A DNA stretch of 64,000 nt from an uncultured Coprococcus sp. (lineage in GTDB: Bacteria; Bacillota; Clostridia; Lachnospirales; Lachnospiraceae). Under the pieces are notes generated by a model that had not been told where the DNA came from, made no database searches, and saw only the letters and a list, made by a program, of their open reading frames with translations. The stretch is from assembly GCA_947626675.1 (NCBI GenBank), contig CANQTC010000007.1, positions 1 to 64,000 on the forward strand. The letters are read 5' to 3'. A program made the translations under genes and the position numbers. Shown here in pieces: positions 37,177-44,409 of this stretch. Within the stretch, counting starts at the first letter, position 1, and every line of letters begins with the position of its first letter.

Positions 37177-37789
37177 CTCTTATATCCTTCTTTCTCTGCG
37201 CATCAGTAATAATGGTCTTATTAACCTCTTCTTCATAAGTCCTCATCTGAACCTGAAGCGGCGTTGGGTCATCCGAGAATTTTTTATTTGTTCCATGATT
37301 AAAGAAAATGATGATTCCTATCAACAGCCCTACGCTGTAAGCAATTCCTGCCACCATAAATCCTGATTCACTTTCCCCGACAAAAAGATTTTGCAGCAAA
37401 TCAAGCTGTCCCGTCAGATTTACATCTGAATTATATGAAATGATTGAAAATCCTGCGCCAAGAAATGCAATCAGACAGATAAAAACAAGTTTTACTTTCT
37501 GCTTTATCTTATCAGAGGTATCATAAGCCTTATAGTATACAATCACTTCCGGCTGTCCCAGATTAATAATCTGTGTTTCCGGATATTCCTTGTGTATTTC
37601 TTCTATAATATCCAAAATAGAAATAACCTGCTGTTCTTTCGTTCCTGAAAAGTTCATCAGTTCTATTTTTTCGACTCCGCACTTGACATCAGGATTATCG
37701 CATACAAGCTTTGTCACATCTTTAATTGTCACCTTTCTTTTCTCCGCAAGTACACTCTCGCTAAGATTCAGATATATAAAATCAGCCAT
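37166..37789 (-). CDS. spoVAA: Stage V sporulation protein AA (SpoVAA)
   Basis: The 207-residue protein has a soluble N-terminal domain (YLNLSESVLAEKRKVTIKDVTKLVCDNPDVKCGVEKI) and two membrane segments (about residues 100-118 and 143-165). It starts 63 nt after sigF. GGGGAT lies 7 nt before the ATG, but the ATG itself lies in one arm of an 11-bp inverted repeat. Confidence 0.9.
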   Translation of the reverse strand: MADFIYLNLSESVLAEKRKVTIKDVTKLVCDNPDVKCGVEKIELMNFSGTKEQQVISILDIIEEIHKEYPETQIINLGQPEVIVYYKAYDTSDKIKQKVKLVFICLIAFLGAGFSIISYNSDVNLTGQLDLLQNLFVGESESGFMVAGIAYSVGLLIGIIIFFNHGTNKKFSDDPTPLQVQMRTYEEEVNKTIITDAQRKKDIRDAD

Positions 37790-37848
37790 GTAATCATCCC
37801 CTATTAACTAAAAATCTTTCTATGCATAGGATATCCAATTACATGGCT
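37784..37848 (-). promoter_or_regulatory. Inverted repeat covering the spoVAA start codon
   Basis: On the minus strand AGCCATGTAAT (37838-37848) pairs with ATTACATGGCT (37784-37794) across a 43-nt loop. The second arm contains the spoVAA ATG. It could restrain translation of spoVAA on transcripts reading through from sigF. Confidence 0.4.
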
Positions 37849-37852
37849 TTTA

Positions 37853-38536
37853 CTATTCCAATATTTGTCTTTTCATTTTTTCAAGAATTTTCTTTTCAAG
37901 CCGGCTTACCTGAACCTGACTGATTCCCAATTCCCGCCCTGTCTGGCTTTGCGTTTTATCTTTATAAAATCTTAAGTCAATCAGGCGCCTTTCCTCTTCC
38001 GGCAGAGATTCCAGCATACTCTTCAGCATAATATTCTCTACGATATCATTTTCTTTCTCTGAGGGTTTATCCATAATGCCGGGTGTTTCAAGCGATTCAA
38101 CCTTATAGGAAGCCTCCATTGCCATAACGATATCACATGGACTGACATCTACTGCGGCTGCGATTTCATCAATCCCCGGTTCTACACCCTTTTCCTGTAA
38201 TATTTTCTGTCTGTACCCCTCAACCTTCATCATCGTCGTTTTTAGACTTCTGCTTACTTTTATTGCGCCGTCATCTCTTAAAAAACGTCTAATCTCCCCT
38301 TGTATCAACGGTACTGCATAAGTAGAGAATTTAACCTCATATGAAGAGTCAAACCGTTCTATACATTTTAGCAATCCTATGCATCCTATCTGATATAAAT
38401 CTTCTATATCATATCCTCTCCCTGTAAATCTTCTTGCGATACTCCAGACTAATCCAAGATTCTGTTCAACAAGCTTCTCTTTTGCCTTATCATCACCTTC
38501 TTTAGCACGAATCAAAAGCTCCAGATTATCTTCCAT
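37853..38536 (-). CDS. sigF: RNA polymerase sporulation sigma factor SigF
   Basis: The 227-residue sigma-70-family factor has region 2 VWSIARRFTGRGYDIEDLYQIGCIGLLKCIERFD and FSTYAVPLIQGEIRRFLRDD. Region 3 and a region 4 helix-turn-helix (GRELGISQVQVSRLEKKILEKMK) follow. It directs early forespore transcription. Its ATG overlaps the spoIIAB stop (TAATG), giving the classic spoIIA operon. Confidence 0.96.
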   Translation of the reverse strand: MEDNLELLIRAKEGDDKAKEKLVEQNLGLVWSIARRFTGRGYDIEDLYQIGCIGLLKCIERFDSSYEVKFSTYAVPLIQGEIRRFLRDDGAIKVSRSLKTTMMKVEGYRQKILQEKGVEPGIDEIAAAVDVSPCDIVMAMEASYKVESLETPGIMDKPSEKENDIVENIMLKSMLESLPEEERRLIDLRFYKDKTQSQTGRELGISQVQVSRLEKKILEKMKRQILE

Positions 38537-38973
38537 TAATACTTCTCCTGCTCTGTCCCTATCTTTTTCTTCATCTTTACCGTTGTTCCTTTTCCCACAC
38601 AGGATTCTACAACCAGTTCATCCATAAAGGCTTCCATAAAAGAAAATCCCATACCGGAACGATTCTTATCTTCTTTACTTGTATACATGGGTTCCATCGC
38701 CTTCCCCACATCAGGAATTCCACAACCATAATCAATTACTTCAACACTTAACATTCTGTCTTCTATGTACGCCTTTATAATAATCTTTCCATCTTCATTT
38801 TCATAACCATGTATTATTGAATTTGTCACCGCTTCTGATACAGCGGTTTTTACATCTTCTACTTCATTGAGTGTGGGATTTGTCCTTGTCAGAAATGATG
38901 CAACAACCACTCTTGCCAATCCCTCATTCCTTGCATCACTTCCAAATTCAATCAGCATTTCGTTCTTATTCAT
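38536..38973 (-). CDS. spoIIAB: Anti-sigma F factor SpoIIAB
   Basis: The 145-residue GHKL-fold serine kinase and anti-sigma factor has the N box EAVTNSIIHGYEN, the G1 box DYGCGIPD and the G2 region NRSGMGFSFMEAFMD. It holds SigF inactive and phosphorylates SpoIIAA. It lies between spoIIAA and sigF. Confidence 0.96.
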   Translation of the reverse strand: MNKNEMLIEFGSDARNEGLARVVVASFLTRTNPTLNEVEDVKTAVSEAVTNSIIHGYENEDGKIIIKAYIEDRMLSVEVIDYGCGIPDVGKAMEPMYTSKEDKNRSGMGFSFMEAFMDELVVESCVGKGTTVKMKKKIGTEQEKY

Positions 38974-39001
38974 GATTTACTCCTTTACCTGTATATTATT
39001 T

Positions 39002-39310
39002 TTATCTTGCAAGCTTCGTTGCTATGCGATAGATACCTGACATTAACAATATTTTGTCCATCCTCTGATTGACATTCACAACAGATACCGTACCGCCCCT
39101 GTCATGAACATCCCTGAACCGTCTTGTTATAAGACCGATTCCTGAGCTATCCATAAACATTGTATGTTCAAAATCAAATACTACATTTTTTATCCTCCCA
39201 TCTGCAAAAGCCTCGTCAGTACCCTGAATAATCATGGATGCCCTGTAATCGTCCACCTCTTCGGGCAGATTTATAATGACAGTATCCCCCATTTTTTCAT
39301 AAATATTCAT
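39002..39310 (-). CDS. spoIIAA: Anti-sigma F factor antagonist SpoIIAA
   Basis: The 102-residue STAS protein has the phospho-acceptor motif MFMDSSGIGLITRRF. Dephosphorylated SpoIIAA displaces SigF from SpoIIAB. The ATG at 39310 has GGGGGG 5 nt upstream. The frame extends to 39400 but would run through the terminator stem and promoter area. Confidence 0.94.
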   Translation of the reverse strand: MNIYEKMGDTVIINLPEEVDDYRASMIIQGTDEAFADGRIKNVVFDFEHTMFMDSSGIGLITRRFRDVHDRGGTVSVVNVNQRMDKILLMSGIYRIATKLAR

Positions 39311-39333
39311 ATATTCCCCCCCTAAATAAAAAA

Positions 39334-39368
39334 GAAAGACAAACAGTTTTTGATTCTGATTGTCTTTC
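39334..39368 (-). terminator. Terminator of the folC/TPR transcription unit
   Basis: GAAAGACAA pairs with TTGTCTTTC (9 bp) and continues after a mismatch as CAG/CTG, with TTTTTTA following on the minus strand. It lies between the TPR gene and spoIIAA, so the spoIIA operon must start from its own promoter. Confidence 0.7.
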
Positions 39369-39391
39369 GTATTGTGAAGCATATATCCGAT
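39363..39391 (-). promoter_or_regulatory. Possible sigma-H promoter of the spoIIA operon
   Basis: On the minus strand ATCGGATAT (39383-39391) matches the sigma-H -35 pattern RNAGGAWWW at all but one position. Eleven bp downstream lies TACGAAAGA, a partial match to RNNGAATWW. The assignment leans on the known sigma-H control of spoIIA in Bacillus. Confidence 0.3.
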
Positions 39392-39416
39392 AAGTGTCAT
39401 CCCTCATCTGATATTC

Positions 39417-41006
39417 TTATTCATCTATGCCATCCTGCGGAGCAGTATTATCCTGTATTGGATATCCGTTGCCTTCTGTATCAGCTCCTGGCGCTGTATA
39501 GCCATTGCCTTCCGTATCAGCTCCCGGCGCTGTATAGCCATTGCCTTCTGTATCATCTCCCGGCACTGTATAGCCATTGCCTTCTGTATCATCTCCCGGT
39601 ATTGAATACCCATTATCTTCTGTAGTACCATCTTCTGTAGTACCGGTTCCGGCATCATCTCCTAACGAACTGTTGCCTCCTGTATTTGCAGCATCTACTA
39701 TAGATTTATCAGCATATGAAGCTGCAACAGTATAATATACCGACTGCGGACACTTACTCACTAACTGATTAAACACCTGCTTTGCACTATTCGTGTCAGC
39801 TTGTTTTATATAACACATCCCTTTATAAAACAATGCGATATCATTATTTTCATTTTTATCCAACACTCTGTCAAAGTCTTCCATCGCCGCGTCATATGAC
39901 ATATCTTCATATTTCTTTATCCCTGACTGAATCCGAACTTTCTCATCCTCTGTAAGCGCCTGCGTCTTTGCTGCCTGATATGCACTTACTTTTGAATTCA
40001 AATCAGATATCTGCTTATTCGCACTTTCAAGGTCGCTGTTCAGATTATCAACATCATTTTCTAATGATGAAATCTTTACATTTTTATCGGATATCTCCTG
40101 ACTAAAGCTTACTTTTAAGTTTCTTGACTCATCATCCGCTGTTTTGTCTCTGTGCGGAACAATCAGAAACCATGTTACCGCAATTCCTAAAACAATTCCG
40201 GCTATAATATATGCGATTGAATATTTATAGAAATTAATATCCTTATATCTTCCGACAGGTATTGGTTCTCCATCGAAGTCAATATTTCCTGTCTTGATAT
40301 ATCCCTTTCGCTCATCATCTGTAAACAGCAAATCCGCATCATAATTTTCTTCAGGGAAATCCCGGAAGTTCATAATTTCTTCATCCGTATGTCCCATTTC
40401 TTTAAAATATCTTACGGCAAGCGGATTGGTTCTGTCTATTTTTATTACCCGCTTCAGCGCTTTTCTTGCTTTATCATACCGTTCTTCATCGATAAATAAA
40501 AGTGCAAGCAGCAAATAACCGTCTACAAATTTATTGTTATCAGAAAGAACTTTCCGAAGCTGTATAAATGCCAAATCCTTATTTCCCTGTTTTACCAGTT
40601 CTATTGCCTGATTATATTTTCTGGCAACATTATTGGTTGCTTCCAGCTTATGAGGATTCGATTTTACTTCTTTTATATACCGCTTCGCAACATTTCTCCC
40701 GGCAAAATGATTGACACTTACCACCCAGTGGCTAAGTGCAAGAACCACCTCCCCGGTCTCATAATAAACAAGTCCCAGCAGATTTCTTGCATCGATATTC
40801 ATTTTATCGTATTTCAGCGACATCTTCAGCGCCTCTTTCGCCCCTGACATATCCCGCACTCTTGCTTTATCCAGTCCGATATTATAATAATATTTTGAAG
40901 AATTAAGCGCTTTATTTACATATTCACTTTTCAGTCCACACTGTGCACAGTAGCCGGTTACCAGTATCGTACCGCCACAATGCTTACAATTTAAAACGTC
41001 TGCCAT
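39417..41006 (-). CDS. Zinc-ribbon, TPR, coiled-coil membrane protein with repeat tail
   Basis: The 529-residue protein has an N-terminal zinc ribbon (CKHCGG, then CAQCGL), TPR-like helical repeats (about 30-210), one membrane helix (about 262-290), a coiled coil (about 300-345) and a further TPR-like block. The tail consists of 12-residue repeats (NGYTAPGADTEG type). It resembles membrane-anchored scaffold proteins; no enzyme motif is seen. It starts 1 nt after the 48-residue ORF, probably coupled to it and to folC. Confidence 0.8.
   Translation of the reverse strand: MADVLNCKHCGGTILVTGYCAQCGLKSEYVNKALNSSKYYYNIGLDKARVRDMSGAKEALKMSLKYDKMNIDARNLLGLVYYETGEVVLALSHWVVSVNHFAGRNVAKRYIKEVKSNPHKLEATNNVARKYNQAIELVKQGNKDLAFIQLRKVLSDNNKFVDGYLLLALLFIDEERYDKARKALKRVIKIDRTNPLAVRYFKEMGHTDEEIMNFRDFPEENYDADLLFTDDERKGYIKTGNIDFDGEPIPVGRYKDINFYKYSIAYIIAGIVLGIAVTWFLIVPHRDKTADDESRNLKVSFSQEISDKNVKISSLENDVDNLNSDLESANKQISDLNSKVSAYQAAKTQALTEDEKVRIQSGIKKYEDMSYDAAMEDFDRVLDKNENNDIALFYKGMCYIKQADTNSAKQVFNQLVSKCPQSVYYTVAASYADKSIVDAANTGGNSSLGDDAGTGTTEDGTTEDNGYSIPGDDTEGNGYTVPGDDTEGNGYTAPGADTEGNGYTAPGADTEGNGYPIQDNTAPQDGIDE
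39447..39614 (-). repeat. 36-bp tandem repeats in the TPR protein gene
   Basis: Four complete 36-bp units and one partial unit encode NGY(S/T)xPGxDTEG repeats. The units are contiguous and in frame, so this is coding repeat variation and not a CRISPR array. Confidence 0.85.
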
Positions 41007-41007
41007 A

Positions 41008-41154
41008 TTATTTCTCTGTCTCCTTGGCCACCCTCATCATCTCCTGCATAATATCCATGATATCTTTCATGTCATTATTATAGATTGCATCCTCAGCCTG
41101 GTCGAGTTCAAGCACAGGTTTGAATTTCTTTATTTCTTCATCAAAATTTATCAC
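41008..41154 (-). CDS. Small conserved-looking ORF, 48 residues
   Basis: A GTG start at 41154 overlaps the folC stop as GTGA, with AGGAGG 5 nt upstream. The frame runs 48 codons (INFDEEIKKFKPVLELDQ at the start, DIMQEMMRVAKETEK at the end) to a TAA 1 nt before the TPR gene ATG. It is a charged, amphipathic single-helix-like peptide of unknown function. The strong site and tight coupling on both sides support it as a real gene. Confidence 0.65.
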   Translation of the reverse strand: MINFDEEIKKFKPVLELDQAEDAIYNNDMKDIMDIMQEMMRVAKETEK

Positions 41155-42428
41155 AGCAGCCTCCTATGTGTTATCCATTTTCTGACTCCGCCCACAAGGT
41201 ACAACGAGCCTACACAATATATATTCCTGTCTTTTGTTTTAAAATCCATTGCTCTATCCATAGCATCAGGTATATTTTCAACCTTCTCTACTACCTGCTC
41301 CGTCATTTCAGAAAAAAGCGATGCGATATCATCAAGCGATGCTTTTCTGTCACTTGGCGCATTTGTAACAATGATTTTGTCAAATGATATATTATTCATA
41401 AGACATCTTATCATTGCTTTATAGTCCTTATCCTTTACAACGGCAAATACAAGCACTTTCTTATATTCGGAATGAAGTAATTTTAAAGTTTCTACATATG
41501 AACATATCGCTTCTTCATTATGCGCGCCATCTACATAGATACCCGGCATGACCTCATCCATCCTGCCTTCCCAGTAAAAATCAAGAAGGCCGCGCCTTAC
41601 TGCTGTTTCCTCTGCATGTTTCCCCATAAGGATAGCATATGCGGCAGCAGCCAAACATGCATTTTCCACCTGATATAATGACGTCTTTTTTATTTTCAGA
41701 TGGTCATAACTATAATAACGATTATGCATTGAAAAATCAATGCTTTTATCTTCTAAATAATTTATTATATACTCTGATTTTTCGACCGATACCACTTCTG
41801 AATGAAGAGATTTTGCCGTATTCTCTATTATTCCTGATGAAATATCATCCCTCTTAAAATAAAGAACCGGTACGCCCGGTTTTATAATCCCTGCTTTTTC
41901 TGCTGCTATCGCTTCGATTGTATTTCCCAGATACTGCATATGGTCATATGATACGGAGGTAATAATTGTAAGTTCCGGCTTCACTACATTGGTCGCGTCA
42001 AGCCTTCCGCCCATCCCTGTTTCATATATCACATAATCCACATTTTGTTCTTTAAAATATACAGCAGCCATTGCAAACATTACTTCAAAAAATGAAGGGT
42101 GTATCGTAAACTTCTCTTTTACTTTTGCAAAACAGGCCGTAAAATCCTCATCTGATATCTCTGCTCCATTAATCTGTATTCTTTCATTTAAACGGACAAG
42201 GTGGGGCGATGTAAAAAGTCCCACCTGATAGCCGGCTTTCTGCAATATGGTTGAGAGCGCCTTACAGGTCGAGCCTTTCCCATTTGTTCCTGCTACATGG
42301 ATTACATGCGGCATCCGTTCAGGATTGCCCAGCCTGCCAAGAAGTGCCGACAAGTTCTCATGACCGATTTTCTTTGCAAACATGGGGATATTCAGTATAT
42401 CGTCTACAGTCTTTTCATATTCTGTCAT
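41151..42428 (-). CDS. folC: Bifunctional folylpolyglutamate/dihydrofolate synthase
   Basis: The 425-residue Mur-ligase-fold enzyme has the P-loop VAGTNGKGSTCKAL, LFTSPHLVRLNERIQING, YETGMGGRLDATNVV, SYDHMQYLGNTIEAIAAEKAGIIKPG and DGAHNEEA. It adds glutamate to folates. Its final codons supply the ribosome site for the 48-residue ORF. Confidence 0.95.
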   Translation of the reverse strand: MTEYEKTVDDILNIPMFAKKIGHENLSALLGRLGNPERMPHVIHVAGTNGKGSTCKALSTILQKAGYQVGLFTSPHLVRLNERIQINGAEISDEDFTACFAKVKEKFTIHPSFFEVMFAMAAVYFKEQNVDYVIYETGMGGRLDATNVVKPELTIITSVSYDHMQYLGNTIEAIAAEKAGIIKPGVPVLYFKRDDISSGIIENTAKSLHSEVVSVEKSEYIINYLEDKSIDFSMHNRYYSYDHLKIKKTSLYQVENACLAAAAYAILMGKHAEETAVRRGLLDFYWEGRMDEVMPGIYVDGAHNEEAICSYVETLKLLHSEYKKVLVFAVVKDKDYKAMIRCLMNNISFDKIIVTNAPSDRKASLDDIASLFSEMTEQVVEKVENIPDAMDRAMDFKTKDRNIYCVGSLYLVGGVRKWITHRRLL

Positions 42429-42434
42429 TTGTTT

Positions 42435-42929
42435 TTACCTGTTATCTACTTTTTCCGGATAGAGGTCGTGGTTTGCCAGTCTGTTCCACGCAACCTCCTC
42501 CCATTTTGTTCCCGGTTTTCCATAGTTGCAGTACGGGTCGATGGATATTCCGCCTCTCGGTGTGAACTTTCCCCATACTTCTATGTATTTCGGCTCCATA
42601 AGCTTTATCAGGTCTTTCATGATGATATTAACACAGTCTTCATGGAAATCGCCATGATTTCTAAAACTAAATAAGTAAAGCTTTAACGATTTGCTTTCTA
42701 CCATCTTAATATCAGGAACATATGATATATAGATTGTCGCAAAATCAGGCTGTCCCGTTATCGGACAAAGACTGGTAAATTCCGGACAGTTAAACTTGAC
42801 AAAATAATCATTGTCAGGATGCTTATTGATAAATGTTTCAAGCACTTCCGGTGAATAATCTGTATGATATGTCACATTTTTATTGCCCAACAGGGATATA
42901 TCCTGCATTTCTTCTTTACTTCTTCCCAT
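42435..42929 (-). CDS. queF: NADPH-dependent preQ0 reductase QueF
   Basis: The 164-residue T-fold enzyme of queuosine synthesis has the active-site cysteine in [21 protein letters not shown] (C55, with D62) and the NADPH motif [24 protein letters not shown]. The ATG at 42929 has GAGGAG 8 nt upstream, better than an ATG 6 codons earlier. No preQ1 riboswitch fits in the 54-nt gap upstream, and no other queuosine genes are in the window. Confidence 0.95.
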   Translation of the reverse strand: MGRSKEEMQDISLLGNKNVTYHTDYSPEVLETFINKHPDNDYFVKFNCPEFTSLCPITGQPDFATIYISYVPDIKMVESKSLKLYLFSFRNHGDFHEDCVNIIMKDLIKLMEPKYIEVWGKFTPRGGISIDPYCNYGKPGTKWEEVAWNRLANHDLYPEKVDNR

Positions 42930-42983
42930 TATGATATCTCCTCGCATATTTACAGCACAACCGCTCCAAATGTATCAATTCCA

Positions 42984-44198
42984 TTACATTGCAGCTTCAT
43001 GAACTGATTTAATAAGAAGTCTTACGGCTTCATCACAATCTTCCTTTGTAACGATAAGCGGTGGTAACAGACGGATAATATCCTGACTTACCGCAGTAAT
43101 CAAAAGCTTATTTTCTACCGCTTGGTGTTTTACTTCAAATGCAATCGGCTTTGTAAATTCTACACCTACCATAAGCCCTTTTCCGCGTACTTCTTTTACA
43201 TACGGAAGTTTTTTCAACTGCTCCATAAAGTATGCGCCGACTTCTTTTGCGTTTTCTGCAAGATGATTTTCGAGTATCTCATCAATCTCTGCAAGTGCGG
43301 CTGCACAGCATACAGGATTTGCTGCATAAGTAGAACCATGCGCACCGGCGCTGAATGTTTTGGCAAGCTTTTCACTTGTACACATAACGCCTATCGGCAT
43401 ACCGCCGCCGATTGCCTTTGCCATTGATATCATATCCGGCTTTACGCCATATTCCATGTATGCCATAATACTTCCGGTTCTGCCCCAGCCAGTCTGAACC
43501 TCATCATAAAGTAACAGCATATTCTTTTCATCACAATAATCACGCAGTCCCTGCAGAAATTCTTTATCGGCAGGATATACACCGCCTTCTCCCTGAACAG
43601 GCTCTACCATAATCGCAATTGTGTTCTCTGTACATTTCTGCTTAAAATCCTCAAGATTATTAAATTCCGCATATGAAAAGCCCGGCAGCATCGGCTGAAA
43701 ACCTGCCTGACATGCGTTATCCGGCTGTCCGGTAGCAGAAAGTGCGCCGTAGGTTCTTCCATGAAAGCTGTTTTTTGCCGTTACGATATGGTACTTCTCC
43801 AGACCGAAATTATCTGTACCGTATTTTCTTGCCATCTTTATCATCGCTTCATTTGCCTCTGTGCCTGAATTTTGAAATACAATTTTCTCCATTCCTACCG
43901 TATCGCATACTTTTTTTGCAAGCAGAAGCATTGGCATTGTATATGCATAGTTTGATGCATGAATAACCTGTTTGCACTGTGCTGCAATTGCTTCAGACAC
44001 TTTTTTGTTACAATTTCCGGTGCTGCTTACTGCGATTCCGGCAAAGAAGTCCAGATATCGGTTGCCTTCTTCATCATAGACATAGATGCCATCGCCCTGC
44101 TCTTCGATGAAATTCCAGCGTCTTGCAGGTTCTGCAAGGTATTTGTCTGCTATCTCCAGTAATTCTTCTTTTGTATATCCCATTTCTTTTACTTTCAT
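42984..44198 (-). CDS. argD: Acetylornithine/acyl-ornithine aminotransferase
   Basis: The 404-residue class III PLP aminotransferase has FQNSGTEANEAMIKMARKYG, SFHGRTYGALSATGQ, LLYDEVQTGWGRTG and the PLP lysine in MISMAKAIGGGMPIG. It transfers an amino group in arginine synthesis. No other arg genes are nearby, so ornithine aminotransferase remains possible. AGGAG lies 9 nt before the ATG, after a hairpin-rich leader. Confidence 0.88.
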   Translation of the reverse strand: MKVKEMGYTKEELLEIADKYLAEPARRWNFIEEQGDGIYVYDEEGNRYLDFFAGIAVSSTGNCNKKVSEAIAAQCKQVIHASNYAYTMPMLLLAKKVCDTVGMEKIVFQNSGTEANEAMIKMARKYGTDNFGLEKYHIVTAKNSFHGRTYGALSATGQPDNACQAGFQPMLPGFSYAEFNNLEDFKQKCTENTIAIMVEPVQGEGGVYPADKEFLQGLRDYCDEKNMLLLYDEVQTGWGRTGSIMAYMEYGVKPDMISMAKAIGGGMPIGVMCTSEKLAKTFSAGAHGSTYAANPVCCAAALAEIDEILENHLAENAKEVGAYFMEQLKKLPYVKEVRGKGLMVGVEFTKPIAFEVKHQAVENKLLITAVSQDIIRLLPPLIVTKEDCDEAVRLLIKSVHEAAM

Positions 44199-44242
44199 GT
44201 TCTTTATCTCCTATCTGTCATCTTTTTTATATTTACTATATA

Positions 44243-44284
44243 CCTTCACCTTGCCGACTTCGTCTTGCCGGCTTCGCCTTGCCG
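44243..44284. repeat. Three 14-bp tandem repeats upstream of argD
   Basis: CCTTCACCTTGCCG, ACTTCGTCTTGCCG and GCTTCGCCTTGCCG are three adjacent degenerate 14-bp units, all ending in TTGCCG. They are non-coding and lie between argD and the first hairpin. The unit length is not a multiple of three. Confidence 0.7.
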
Positions 44285-44320
44285 ACACCGGATATGCAAT
44301 AAATTGCATATCCGGTGTCG
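44283..44320. repeat. Perfect 17-bp inverted repeat
   Basis: CGACACCGGATATGCAA pairs with TTGCATATCCGGTGTCG around a TAAA loop. It lies between the ABC exporter and argD, with no U-run on the minus strand, so it is not a standard terminator. Confidence 0.8.
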
Positions 44321-44335
44321 CGGCATTCGCCGTAT

Positions 44336-44395
44336 AAGTCCAATCATAACCAGATGCTTTTAAGCAAGCTTAAGCATCTGGTTATAATTGGACTT
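44336..44395. repeat. 24-bp inverted repeat with one mismatch
   Basis: Arms 44336-44359 and 44372-44395 (AAGTCCAAT...GATGCTT and its complement) pair over 24 bp with a single mismatch and a 12-nt loop. It begins 14 nt past the ABC exporter stop. Together with the next repeat it fills most of the 211-bp gap. Confidence 0.8.
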
Positions 44396-44409
44396 GCAAG
44401 GCTCATTGC

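Noticed and set aside
39447-39614. Regular 36-bp direct repeats resembling a CRISPR array
   Set aside because: The repeats are contiguous without spacers, in frame and translate to 12-residue units inside a long coding sequence; no cas genes are nearby.
42930-42983. preQ1 riboswitch expected upstream of queF
   Set aside because: The gap to argD is only 54 nt and shows no preQ1 aptamer pattern; the gene appears to be read from upstream.
44336-44395. Terminator of the ABC exporter operon
   Set aside because: The hairpin is strong, but no U-run follows on the minus strand; it is listed as an inverted repeat instead.
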